From the NCBI RefSeq assembly GCF_018604545.1, contig NZ_CP075896.1, positions 7,998,001 through 8,062,000 of the forward strand: DNA of 64,000 nt, read 5' to 3'. The stretch is from Streptomyces koelreuteriae (GTDB lineage: Bacteria > Actinomycetota > Actinomycetes > Streptomycetales > Streptomycetaceae). Under the pieces are notes generated by a model. The model made no database searches. It saw nothing but the letters and a program-made list of their open reading frames with translations, and was not told the origin of the DNA. Below, in pieces: positions 25,059-33,066 of this stretch. Every line of letters begins with the position of its first letter. Within the stretch, counting starts at the first letter, position 1. The position numbers were made by a program, and so were the translations under genes.

Positions 25059-26438
25059 CTACGCGAGGGCGACGCCGATGTGTCCCTCGGCCGAGCCGAC
25101 GGTGTCGAACAGCCGATTGGCGGGGCGCGGGAGGCCGTAGTGGGCGCGCAGGGTGGAGCCCGTGTACTCGGTGCGGAACAGGCCCCGTTCCTGGAGGATC
25201 GGCACCACCCGGTCCACGAAGACCTCCAGGCCTGAGGGGAGTACGGCGGGCATGATGTTGAAGCCGTCGGCGGCTCCGCTGTCGTACCAGTGCTCGATGG
25301 TGTCGGCGACCTGCTCCGCCGTACCGGCGAAGGTGCGATGGCCGCGGCCGCCGCCGAGCCGCCCGATGAGCTGACGTACCGTCAACCGATCGCGCCGCGC
25401 GAGTTCGACGACGAGCGTGTAGCGGCTCTTGGCGCCCTCGATCTCGTCCTCGCCGGGCAGGTCCGCGGGGAGTTCCGCGTCGAGGTCCAGTGCCTCGGGG
25501 GCGAGCTTCAGCGTTTGGGCGAGCTGCCGTTTGGCGTACTCGGGGACGATGAGCCGGTCCAGCTCCGCGTCCAGCTCCAGTGCCTCCGTCTCGGTGTCGC
25601 CGATGACGGGGACGATGCCGGGCAGGATCTTGACGCCGTCCGGGTCGCGGCCGAGTAGTCGCGCCCGCTGCTTGACGTCCTTGTAGAAGGCGATGCCCTC
25701 TTCCAAGGTCTGCTGCGCGGTGAACACCGCCTCCGCGTACCGGGCGGCGAAGTCCTTGCCGTCCTCGCTGGAGCCGGCCTGGACGAGCAACGGGTAACCC
25801 TGCGGCGGGCGCTGGACGTTCAGCGGCCCCTCGACCCGGAAGAACTCACCCACGTGATCGATACGGCGCACCCGCTCGGTCAGGGCGTGCACGCCGCGCT
25901 CCTTGTCGGCGACCACCGCGTCGTCCGCCCAGCTGTCCCACAGCTTGGTGGAGACCTCGACGAACTCCGCGGCCCGCCGGTAGCGGACCCTGTGCAGCGG
26001 CGTGTCGTCGAGGCCGAAGTTGCGTGCCGCGTCGGCGCCCGCGGTGGTGACGATGTTCCAGCCGGCCCGGCCACCGGAGACATGGTCCAGCGAGGCGAAC
26101 CGGCGGGCCAGGTTGTACGGCTCGTTGTAACTGGTGGAGGCGGTGGCGATAAGGCCGATGTGCCGGGTGGCCCCGGCCAGCGCCGTCAGCAGGACGGTCG
26201 GTTCCAGCTTGGCCGCCGGCCTTCTGCCCGGGTCGCCCATCAGCACCGGGCTGTCCGCGAGGAACAGCGAGTCCAGCTTGCCGCGTTCGGCGATCCGCGC
26301 CAGATTCTTGTAGTGCTCGATGTCCGCGTTCGCCTCCGCCGGGCTCTCCGGGAGCCGCCAGGAGGCCTCGTGGTGCCCGGTGGACATGAGGAACGCGTTC
26401 AGGTGCAGCGGCTCACGGCCGCCGGTCGTACGGGACAT
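25059..26438 (-). CDS. LLM flavin-dependent monooxygenase, NtaA/SnaA/DszA family
   Basis: A 459-residue TIM-barrel flavin monooxygenase. The start MSRTTGGREPLHLNAFLMST at ATG 26438 has GAGGAG about 12 bases upstream. Family markers include HYKNLARIAERGKLDSLFLA, LEPTVLLTALAGATRHIGL, STSYNEPYNLARRFASLDH, SGGRAGWNIVTT and the C-terminal GFNIMPAVLPSG. Members use FMNH2 from a separate reductase to oxidise C-S or C-N bonds, for example dibenzothiophene sulfone, nitrilotriacetate or alkyl sulfides. It lies 14 bases after the ROK/ABC chimera in what was probably an organosulfur uptake and oxidation operon headed by a Cys leader peptide. Confidence 0.88.
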   Translation of the reverse strand: MSRTTGGREPLHLNAFLMSTGHHEASWRLPESPAEANADIEHYKNLARIAERGKLDSLFLADSPVLMGDPGRRPAAKLEPTVLLTALAGATRHIGLIATASTSYNEPYNLARRFASLDHVSGGRAGWNIVTTAGADAARNFGLDDTPLHRVRYRRAAEFVEVSTKLWDSWADDAVVADKERGVHALTERVRRIDHVGEFFRVEGPLNVQRPPQGYPLLVQAGSSEDGKDFAARYAEAVFTAQQTLEEGIAFYKDVKQRARLLGRDPDGVKILPGIVPVIGDTETEALELDAELDRLIVPEYAKRQLAQTLKLAPEALDLDAELPADLPGEDEIEGAKSRYTLVVELARRDRLTVRQLIGRLGGGRGHRTFAGTAEQVADTIEHWYDSGAADGFNIMPAVLPSGLEVFVDRVVPILQERGLFRTEYTGSTLRAHYGLPRPANRLFDTVGSAEGHIGVALA

Positions 26439-26452
26439 GGGGTGTCGTCTCC

Positions 26453-26998
26453 TCAAGAGGTGCTGGGCCGGTGCCGCGCCACCCCGAGGGCGGCGAGCAG
26501 CGTGTCGCGGTGTTCCTGGAAGCGCGGGTCCCGCGGGGAACGCGGAGTGGGCAGATCGACGGCGAGGTCCACGGAGATACGGCCGTCCTCCAGGACCAGC
26601 ACCCGGTCGGCGAGTTCCACGGCCTCGTCCACGTCATGGGTGACCAGCAGCACGGCAGGGCGATGGCGCTCGTACAGCTCGCGCAGCAGTCCGTGCATCT
26701 TGATCCGGGTGTCGATGTCCAACGGTATGTGCGGACGCCCCAGCCCCGTCGGTCCGGTGGCCTCCGCGCTCTCGCGGACGAGGCCGCGGGACAGCAGTCG
26801 GCCGGAGTGGCCGGACACGGACGCGGGGGAGAGGCCCGTCAGCCGGGCGACGGTCGAGCGGGCGACCGGGCCGTGGTCGAGTACTGCGCTCAGAACGGAT
26901 GCCGCACCCGTGACACGGCGGGCCGGTCCGGGGGCGGGGATGTCCGAGCGGCGCAGCGAGGCGGGGGCACGTCGGGGGTACGCGGAGAGACTCTTCAC
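26453..26998 (-). pseudogene. In-frame chimera: ROK-regulator HTH fused to ABC ATPase C-terminus
   Basis: An open 181-codon frame from GTG 26998. Residues about 28-97 are the winged-helix domain of a ROK/NagC-type regulator (VLSAVLDHGPVARSTVARLT; GLGRPHIPLDIDT). From about residue 98 the sequence is the C-terminal part of an SsuB/TauB-type nitrate/sulfonate ABC ATPase (RIKMHGLLRELYERHRPAVL; LLVTHDVDEAVELADRVLVL). Walker A, Q-loop, LSGGQ and Walker B are absent, as are the regulator's sugar-kinase-like domain and any permease or binding-protein genes. A deletion with its joint near 26710 that kept the frame explains this. The product might still bind DNA, but it cannot be a working ATPase. Confidence 0.78.
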
Positions 26999-27055
26999 GG
27001 CTGTCTTCCAGGCTCGGTGGCAGCGGCGGCGGGCGGGTGCTGGCGGTGCGTGCAT

Positions 27056-27083
27056 CTGCCCAGGTCGCGAACCCGGTGGGCAG
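27056..27083 (-). promoter_or_regulatory. Hairpin between leader peptide and downstream gene, candidate attenuator
   Basis: CTGCCCA (27056-27062) pairs with TGGGCAG (27077-27083), a perfect 7-bp stem with a 14-base loop. It begins 7 bases past the leader-peptide stop codon on the minus strand and precedes the ROK/ABC chimera by about 58 bases. Its position is what ribosome-mediated attenuation would need, but no U-run or clear antiterminator is visible. Confidence 0.4.
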
Positions 27084-27090
27084 GAAGCGC

Positions 27091-27171
27091 TCAGGCCCGC
27101 TGACACGCCGCGGAGCACACACGCTTCAGGTCGACATGACCTCGCGTCGTCAGGTGTGCGGATCGCTGCAT
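27091..27171 (-). CDS. Cys-containing leader peptide (26 aa)
   Basis: A small frame from ATG 27171 to TGA 27093-27091 encodes 26 residues ending in LTTRGHVDLKRVCSAACQRA. It shares the pattern L-T-(S/T)-R-x-H-(V/I)-D-L-x-R-V-C-S-A-A with the peptide encoded at 28304-28429 on the other strand. Peptides of this form are a recognised group upstream of sulfur-assimilation and organosulfur operons in actinomycetes, where the Cys codons are thought to let ribosome stalling sense cysteine. It heads the minus-strand unit ROK/ABC chimera plus NtaA-type monooxygenase. No strong Shine-Dalgarno is visible, so the exact start is uncertain. Confidence 0.7.
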   Translation of the reverse strand: MQRSAHLTTRGHVDLKRVCSAACQRA

Positions 27172-27284
27172 GGCCCGAAAAGTAGCCGAGCCGCCCGGAG
27201 GAGAAAATCCCCGTTACAAGGCGGTCATGAGCTTGTCATGCGTGAGCAGGAATGCCGGTCGAGAGCAGGCCGGTTGCCCTGGGC

Positions 27285-28202
27285 ATGACCATCGGAGTAG
27301 CGCTTCCCCTTGACCATGAGATCGACGGCACGGTGCGGCTGGCACGGGAAGCCCACGAAGCCGGATTGCGTTCCGCCTGGTTCGGGCAGACCTTCGCCTA
27401 CGACTCACCCACGCTCGCCGCGATCGTCGGCCGCGAGGTACCAGGGCTGCAGGTCGGGACCTCCGCGATCCCCGTCTTCGGCCGCCATCCGCTCCTCATC
27501 TCCAGCCAGGCCCAGACCGCCCAGGCGGCGACCGGCGGCCGCTACCACCTCGGGCTCGCGCTCGGCACCAAGTACCTGACGGAGACCGGCTTCGGAATCC
27601 CGCACGAGCGCCCCATCCGCCTGCTCCGGGAGTTCCTCACCGCCCTGCGCCAACTCGTCGAGACGGGCAGCGCCGACTTCCACGGAGAGCTGCTGACCGC
27701 CACCACCCCGCTGCCGGGCGCGGTGCCGGGTGCCGCACCGCCCGTGCCGCTGCTGGTCGCGGCCATGGCACCGCAGGCACTGCGCGCCTCCGGCGAACTC
27801 GCCGACGGCATCCTGCCGTACCTCGCCGGCCCGCGCGCCCTCGCCGACCACATCGTCCCCGCCGTCACCGCCGCGGCCGAGGCGGCCGGCCGGCCCGCGC
27901 CCCGCATCGTGGCGTTCGTCCCCGGCGTGGTCACCGCCGACGCCGAGAGCGTGCGGGAGAAGGCGACCGAGGCGCTCGCGTTCTACGAGCGGTTCCCTTC
28001 CTACCAGCGCGTCATCGGGCTGTCCGGCGGCACCCGGGCCGTCGACCAGGCCGTGATCGGGGACGAGGAGGCCGTCGCCGCCGAGGTCGCGCGATACCGG
28101 GACGCCGGGGCGACGGAGGTGGTCCTCACCATGACGGACCTGGGCGGCGAGGCCGACCGACGCCGCACCTGGAAGCTGCTCGGAGAACTGGCGAACGACT
28201 GA
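27285..28202 (+). CDS. LLM-class F420/flavin-dependent oxidoreductase
   Basis: A 305-residue luciferase-like TIM-barrel protein from ATG 27285 (MTIGVALPLDHEIDGTVRLA); ATG 27252 is an alternative. Motifs such as GLRSAWFGQTFAYDSPTLAA, VGTSAIPVFGRHPLLISSQA and RYHLGLALGTKYLTE fit the actinobacterial F420-dependent branch, in which deazaflavin F420 carries hydride to or from an unknown substrate. It is shorter than, and distinct from, the NtaA-type monooxygenases around it. It is a single gene on the plus strand between the two leader-peptide units and is followed by a hairpin terminator. Confidence 0.85.
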   Translation: MTIGVALPLDHEIDGTVRLAREAHEAGLRSAWFGQTFAYDSPTLAAIVGREVPGLQVGTSAIPVFGRHPLLISSQAQTAQAATGGRYHLGLALGTKYLTETGFGIPHERPIRLLREFLTALRQLVETGSADFHGELLTATTPLPGAVPGAAPPVPLLVAAMAPQALRASGELADGILPYLAGPRALADHIVPAVTAAAEAAGRPAPRIVAFVPGVVTADAESVREKATEALAFYERFPSYQRVIGLSGGTRAVDQAVIGDEEAVAAEVARYRDAGATEVVLTMTDLGGEADRRRTWKLLGELAND

Positions 28203-28211
28203 TGCACCGGC

Positions 28212-28242
28212 AGAGGGCGGCCCGTGCCTGCGCGGGCCCTCT
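28212..28242 (+). terminator. Hairpin terminator after the F420-type oxidoreductase gene
   Basis: AGAGGGC plus a two-base bulge and CCCG pairs with CGGGCCCTCT around a short loop, ten bases past the stop codon, and is followed by TTG. GC-rich, with only a minimal T-run, as is usual in Streptomyces. Confidence 0.55.
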
Positions 28243-28303
28243 TGACGTGGCGGGAAAGCCGCCTGACACTCCAGAGCAGAGATTCCTAGTGCATCGGTAG
28301 GAA

Positions 28304-28429
28304 ATGATGGAGCGACTGGAGCCGCCCGCCGACCGCGCGTTGCGCGCGGGCCGCTGGTCCCTGCTCCTCACCTCCCGCCGGCACATCGATCTCCTGCGCG
28401 TCTGCAGCGCGGCGAACCCCCAGAGCTGA
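28304..28429 (+). CDS. Cys-containing leader peptide (about 40 aa)
   Basis: ATG 28304 (or the adjacent ATG 28307, better spaced from AGGA) opens a frame ending at TGA 28427-28429. The second half reads LLLTSRRHIDLLRVCSAA and ends NPQS, the same signature as the minus-strand peptide at 27091-27171. A 7-bp hairpin (GGCGCCC/GGGCGCC, 28436-28452) follows the stop within ten bases, in a GC-rich 130-base leader before the GST-like gene. This arrangement fits cysteine-responsive control of the downstream GST-like and LLM monooxygenase genes; the mechanism is inferred from the family, not shown. Confidence 0.75.
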   Translation: MMERLEPPADRALRAGRWSLLLTSRRHIDLLRVCSAANPQS

Positions 28430-28558
28430 ACCGTCGGCGCCCGTCGGGCGCCGCGCCCCGCCGCGCACGGGTATGCGCCGACGCCGCCGCGCACCCGTCC
28501 CCCCGCGTGCGCCTGCCCGCCGCACCCCCAGAAGCCGGACCCGGACCCAGGGAGACAC

Positions 28559-29506
28559 ATGCCCGCCGCACCCCTGACCACCGTCCCGTCCCTCCCCTCA
28601 CCGCCGCCGTTCCGGGGCAGGATCGGCTGTGACGCCGGCAGCGGCTACTACGCCGCCCCGCGCCGCTACCGCCTCCACCTCTCGCTGTCGTGCCCCAACT
28701 GTCTGCGCATCGCCATCACCCACAGCCTGCTCGGCCTGGAGGACACCCTCCCGGTCGTGCTGCTGCCGGCCCTCCCCGACCGGCCCGACGGCGGACACTC
28801 CGCGCTGAGCCCCTTGTACGAGGCCAGCTCGCACCGTCATCCAGGTCCGGCCCTCGCACCGGTGCTGAGCGACACCTGGACCGGGCGGATCGTCACCACG
28901 CACTCCTCGCACATCCTCCGGGACCTGGCCCGGTGCTTCGGCGACGACGGCACCGACCGGCCCGTGCTCTACCCGCACGGCGCGGAGGAGGAGATAGAGG
29001 CCGTCGAACGCCTCTGTGACGACCGGATCAACGACGCCGCACAGCGCGCCGGACAGGCCGACACCGACGCCACCGCACGCCACACGGCCCTCAGTTCTCT
29101 CCTGAGGGTCCTCGGCTCACTGGAGTGGCGTCTCGCCGGTCAGGGCTTCGTCCTCGGCGAGGAACTGACCGCCGCCGACGTACGGTTGTGGGTGGCCCTG
29201 GTCCAGCTCGACACCGTGCACCGGCTGCATCTGGACGCCGCCGCGGTCCACCGCATCGCCGACCATCCGCACCTGTGGACCTACGCCCGACGGCTCGCCG
29301 CCCACCCCGCGTTCGGCCGCCATCTCGACCTGGACGGCATCGCCATGAGGCACCACGACCGGTGCCAGGGGCTGGAGGCCGCGGGGGCGGCGGTACAGAT
29401 CCTCGACTGGGCCGAACACATCGCGGACGGGCCCGCCCGGCAGGGCCCGGACGGCTTCATGGAACCGCAATACGCCCTCCACCTTCGCCGACCCGACTCC
29501 GCCTAA
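28559..29506 (+). CDS. Glutathione S-transferase-like protein (Xi/Omega-type fold)
   Basis: A 315-residue protein from ATG 28559 (AGGGAGA upstream). It resembles glutathionyl-hydroquinone reductases: an N-terminal thioredoxin-like domain with CPNCLRIAITHSLLGLEDTL, where the Xi class has C-P-W-A, then a helical C-terminal domain (FVLGEELTAADVRLWVALVQ; IADHPHLWTYARRLAAHPAF). Actinomycetes make mycothiol rather than glutathione, so the thiol cofactor is uncertain. Its place between a Cys leader peptide and two NtaA-type monooxygenases suggests reductive handling of a sulfur-containing or quinone-like substrate. Confidence 0.82.
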   Translation: MPAAPLTTVPSLPSPPPFRGRIGCDAGSGYYAAPRRYRLHLSLSCPNCLRIAITHSLLGLEDTLPVVLLPALPDRPDGGHSALSPLYEASSHRHPGPALAPVLSDTWTGRIVTTHSSHILRDLARCFGDDGTDRPVLYPHGAEEEIEAVERLCDDRINDAAQRAGQADTDATARHTALSSLLRVLGSLEWRLAGQGFVLGEELTAADVRLWVALVQLDTVHRLHLDAAAVHRIADHPHLWTYARRLAAHPAFGRHLDLDGIAMRHHDRCQGLEAAGAAVQILDWAEHIADGPARQGPDGFMEPQYALHLRRPDSA

Positions 29507-29516
29507 TCTCCGACGA

Positions 29517-29570
29517 CATGGGGCCCGCCATACCGGAACATGGCGGGCCCCGTGCCCTCCTCGGGAGGGC
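29517..29570 (+). terminator. Two consecutive strong hairpins between GST-like and LLM genes
   Basis: The first hairpin pairs 29517-29531 with 29540-29554, 15-bp arms with one G-T wobble and an 8-base loop (GGGGCCCGCCAT/ATGGCGGGCCCC core). A second, GCCCTCC/GGAGGGC, lies at 29554-29570. There is no long T-run. This is probably a terminator or partial attenuator that separates the next gene's expression from the GST-like gene. Confidence 0.7.
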
Positions 29571-29609
29571 TGGTGATCCCGTACGGCCGACCTGGAAGGC
29601 ACCCTCTCC

Positions 29610-30812
29610 GTGTCCGCACCCTCCCCTCTTCACCTTGCCGTGGCGCTGGACGGCACGGGCTGGCACCCGGCGGCATGGCGTGAGCCGGGCGCCCGTCCCG
29701 ACGATGTGTTCACCGCCGGATACTGGGCCGGTCTCGTGGCGGAGGCCGAACGCGGCCTGCTCGACTTCGTGACCTTCGAGGACGCCTTCGGGCCGCAGTC
29801 CTCGCACGTCACAGAGCCGGACGAGCGCACCGACCAGGTGCGGGGCCGGCTGGACGCCGTACTGATCGCCGCCCGGGTCGCACCGCTGACCCGGCACATC
29901 GGGCTGGTGCCGACCGTGGTCGCCACCCACACCGAGCCGTTCCACATCTCCAAGGCGATCGCCACCCTGGACTACGTCAGCACCGGCCGCGCCGGCCTGC
30001 GCGTCCAGGTGTCGGCACGCCAGAACGAGGCCGCGCACTTCGGCCGTCGCACCTTCCCGTCCCTGCGCGCCGAGGACCGGGACACCCCGGCCGGCCGGGA
30101 GCTGATCGCCGAGCTCTTCGAGGAGGCCGCCGACCACATCGAGGTGGTACGCCGCCTGTGGGACAGTTGGGAGGACGACGCGGAGATCCGCGACGTCGTC
30201 ACCGGGCGCTTCGTCGACCGCGACAAGCTGCACTACATCGACTTCGAGGGCAGGCACTTCAGCGTCAAGGGACCCTCGATCACCCCTCGGCCGCCGCAGG
30301 GACAGCCCGTCGTCAGCGCGCTCGCGCACCAGAGCGTGCCGTATCAACTCGTGGGCCGTTCCGCCGACATCGGGTACGTCACCCCGCACGACACCGACGA
30401 GGCCCGGGCCGTCGTCGCCGAGATCCGTGCCGCGCGGGCCGATTCAGGCCGGGCGGAGGAACCACTGCACATCTTCGGTGACCTGGTCGTGTTCCTGGAC
30501 GACGATCCCACAGCGGCTGCGGACCGCAAGGCCCGACTGGACGGCCTGGCCGGCTACCCGTACACCAGCGACGCCCAGATCTTCACCGGCACGCCCGGGC
30601 AGTTGGCGGACCTGCTGCTGGAGCGCCGCCGGGCCGGCCTGAGCGGCTTCCGGCTGCGCCCCGGAGCGATCGGCCACGACCTGGAGCGGATCACCCGTGG
30701 CCTGGTTCCCGAACTCCAACGCCGAGGCGCCTTCCGGCACGCCTACGAGGCGGACACCCTGCGCGGGCTGCTCGGGCTCGCCCGCCCCGCCAACCGCTAC
30801 GCCGCCGTCTGA
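29610..30812 (+). CDS. LLM flavin-dependent oxidoreductase
   Basis: A 400-residue luciferase-like monooxygenase from GTG 29610, with GGAAGG upstream. Motifs: YWAGLVAEAERGLLDFVTFE, RLDAVLIAARVAPLTRHIGL, AIATLDYVSTGRAGLRVQVS, and the C-terminal ARPANRYAAV, which recalls the end of NtaA-type proteins. It is somewhat shorter than classical members of that family. A C-S or C-N cleaving flavin monooxygenase is likely, with the substrate unknown. Two hairpins upstream suggest independent or attenuated expression; the next LLM gene follows after 21 bases in the same operon. Confidence 0.86.
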   Translation: MSAPSPLHLAVALDGTGWHPAAWREPGARPDDVFTAGYWAGLVAEAERGLLDFVTFEDAFGPQSSHVTEPDERTDQVRGRLDAVLIAARVAPLTRHIGLVPTVVATHTEPFHISKAIATLDYVSTGRAGLRVQVSARQNEAAHFGRRTFPSLRAEDRDTPAGRELIAELFEEAADHIEVVRRLWDSWEDDAEIRDVVTGRFVDRDKLHYIDFEGRHFSVKGPSITPRPPQGQPVVSALAHQSVPYQLVGRSADIGYVTPHDTDEARAVVAEIRAARADSGRAEEPLHIFGDLVVFLDDDPTAAADRKARLDGLAGYPYTSDAQIFTGTPGQLADLLLERRRAGLSGFRLRPGAIGHDLERITRGLVPELQRRGAFRHAYEADTLRGLLGLARPANRYAAV

Positions 30813-30833
30813 AGCCGGAGGAGTCCAACGACC

Positions 30834-32213
30834 ATGAAGCAGATCCATCTCGCGGCCCACTTCCCCGGCGTCAACAACACCACCGTGTGGAGCGACCCAC
30901 GCGCGGGCAGCCACATCGAGTTCAGCTCGTTCGCGCACTTCGCCCGCACCGCCGAACGCGCCAAGTTCGACTTCCTGTTCCTCGCCGAGGGGCTGCGACT
31001 GCGCGAACAGGGCGGCGAGATCTACGACTTGGACGTGGTGGGCCGCCCCGACACCTTCACCGTCCTGACCGCCCTCGCGGCCGTCACCGAACGCATCGGC
31101 CTCACCGGCACCATCAACTCCACCTTCAACGAGCCCTACGAGGTGGCCCGCCAGTTCGCCAGCCTGGACCACCTCTCGGCCGGACGCGCCGCCTGGAACG
31201 TCGTCACCTCCTGGGACGCCTTCACCGGCGAGAACTTCCGGCGCGGCGGCTTCCTCCCCCAGGAGGAGCGCTACTCCAGGGCCAAGGAGTTCCTGGCCAC
31301 CGCCACCGAGCTGTTCGACTCCTGGCACGGCGACGAGATCGTCGCCGACCAGGAATCCGGCATCTTCCTGAAGGACGCGCAAGCCGGAGCCTTCGTCCAC
31401 CGCGGACAGCACTTCGACATCGCGGGCCGTTTCAACGTCCCGCGCAGCCCGCAGGGCCGCCCGGTCGTCTTCCAGGCGGGCGACTCCGACGAGGGCCGCG
31501 AGTTCGCCGCCTCGAGCGCCGACGCCATCTTCAGCCGGCACAGCACCCTGGAGGCGGGCCGGGAGTTCTACACCGACGTCAAGCGGCGACTGGCCCACCA
31601 CGGCCGTACCCACGACCAGTTGCTGATCCTCCCCGCGGCGACCTTCGTACTCGGCGACACCGACGCCGAGGCCCAGGAGCTGGCGCACGAGGTACGACGG
31701 CAACAGGTCAGCGGCCAGACCGCGATCAAGTACCTCGAACACGTCTGGAACCGCGACCTCTCCGGCTACGACCCCGACGGCCCGCTCCCCGACATCGACC
31801 CGGACCCCGGCGAGCACACCATCGCCCGCGGCCGTGCCAGCGTCCGCATGTTCCGCGACCCGGTCGCCGTCGCCCGGCAATGGCGCGAGCGCGCCGAGGC
31901 GGAGAACCTCTCGATCCGCGACCTGGTCATCGAGACCACCGGCCGCCAGTCGTTCATCGGCTCCCCGGCCACCGTCGCCGAGACCATCAACACCTACGTC
32001 CAGACGGACGCCGCCGACGGCTTCATCCTCGTCCCCCACATCACCCCGAGCGGCCTGGACGACTTCGCCGACACCGTCGTCCCGCTGCTCCAGGAACGCG
32101 GCGTATTCCGCCACGACTACACGGGCACCACCCTCCGCGACCACCTCGGCCTGCCCCACCCCGACACCCGGGCGGAACCGGAGGCGGAGGCGCAGGTCCG
32201 CGGCCTCGGGTGA
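30834..32213 (+). CDS. LLM flavin-dependent monooxygenase, NtaA/DmoA family
   Basis: A 459-residue protein from ATG 30834, with GGAGGAG upstream. It carries the full NtaA/SnaA/DszA pattern: HIEFSSFAHFARTAERAKFD, TINSTFNEPYEVARQFASLD, SAGRAAWNVVTSWDAFTGEN, FNVPRSPQGRPVVFQAGDS and GFILVPHITPSGLDDF. Family enzymes include dimethyl-sulfide monooxygenase DmoA and nitrilotriacetate monooxygenase, which use FMNH2 supplied by a partner reductase; none is encoded nearby. It closes the plus-strand unit of leader peptide, GST-like protein and two LLM oxidoreductases. An organosulfur substrate is favoured by the Cys leader peptides. Confidence 0.88.
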   Translation: MKQIHLAAHFPGVNNTTVWSDPRAGSHIEFSSFAHFARTAERAKFDFLFLAEGLRLREQGGEIYDLDVVGRPDTFTVLTALAAVTERIGLTGTINSTFNEPYEVARQFASLDHLSAGRAAWNVVTSWDAFTGENFRRGGFLPQEERYSRAKEFLATATELFDSWHGDEIVADQESGIFLKDAQAGAFVHRGQHFDIAGRFNVPRSPQGRPVVFQAGDSDEGREFAASSADAIFSRHSTLEAGREFYTDVKRRLAHHGRTHDQLLILPAATFVLGDTDAEAQELAHEVRRQQVSGQTAIKYLEHVWNRDLSGYDPDGPLPDIDPDPGEHTIARGRASVRMFRDPVAVARQWRERAEAENLSIRDLVIETTGRQSFIGSPATVAETINTYVQTDAADGFILVPHITPSGLDDFADTVVPLLQERGVFRHDYTGTTLRDHLGLPHPDTRAEPEAEAQVRGLG

Positions 32214-32407
32214 GGACGGTGCAGCGGCGGTCCGAGGAGACTCGGAAGGCCTCGACGCCGGCAGCGACGGTCTCCGCAGCCGGCACTCCTCCCCGGCAGC
32301 TCACGCGTTTGGCGGTCCTTCGCGAGAAGTGACGGCCGGGAGCGGTCGAGGATTGACGCGACATGTGCGGCAGGACAGCCGGCCGCCACGCCGGAGGAGG
32401 CATGTAC

Positions 32408-32833
32408 ATGCGCCGTGCAGGGTTCGTCGTCGCCGCCACGACCGCGCTCACGCTGGGGACCGCCGGCCAGGGCTGGGCGGACACCACCAGTGGCGACATC
32501 ACGACCAGCTGGGGAGACCGGGCGCGCGTCCAGGTGACCTGGGTCGACCGGAACTCCTTCCACGACGGCGTCCTCGCCGTCACCGACCAGACCTGCGACG
32601 ACCGGTCCGTCCACGCCACCCTCACCGTCCAGACCGGATCCGGCGCCGCCCGCCCGCTGGGCGACAACCACAACACCGACGGCTGTGACACCACCGCCGA
32701 CTTCCAGAACATCACCGCCACCGACCCGACCGGCATCAGAAGCCTCACGCTGACCGTGTGCCGCAGCGCGCCCGGAACCGCCGACGAGTGCGAGACCGGG
32801 TATGTCGCCGCGAACCCCTTCTTCGGGTCGTGA
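32408..32833 (+). CDS. Secreted small hypothetical protein
   Basis: From ATG 32408, seven bases after GGAGGAGG, 141 residues are encoded. A signal peptide is evident (MRRAGFVVAATTALTLGTAG, cleavage likely near GWADT). The mature part is about 115 residues with four Cys (TCDD, GCDTT, TVCRSA, ECETG), probably two disulfides, and a beta-rich pattern. I do not recognise a family; Streptomyces secretes many such small disulfide-stabilised proteins. It is monocistronic. The following 233 bases (32834-33066) contain no gene or clear signal that I can see. Confidence 0.7.
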   Translation: MRRAGFVVAATTALTLGTAGQGWADTTSGDITTSWGDRARVQVTWVDRNSFHDGVLAVTDQTCDDRSVHATLTVQTGSGAARPLGDNHNTDGCDTTADFQNITATDPTGIRSLTLTVCRSAPGTADECETGYVAANPFFGS

Positions 32834-33066
32834 CCCCGGGCGGGAACCTCATCGCGGCCGTGTCCCAACTGGTGCCATTCATGCCGGCATCCGTTGGCAC
32901 AATGGCGCTGTCGCCGCCGCGCGTCCGCGAGTCCCAGGACCTGGACCAGCAAACGAAACGCCCTGACTCGTTCGTACAGCGGCGCCGCCGGGGTGTGGGT
33001 CGGTCTGAGCCCAGCCCGCCGAATGCACTCCAAGGCGTCCTCGCCGGTGGCGCGTGCACAGAGCGT

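Noticed and set aside
32834..33066. Short plus-strand frames between the secreted protein and the serpin
   Set aside because: No ribosome site, domain pattern or codon-bias support; treated as empty spacer.
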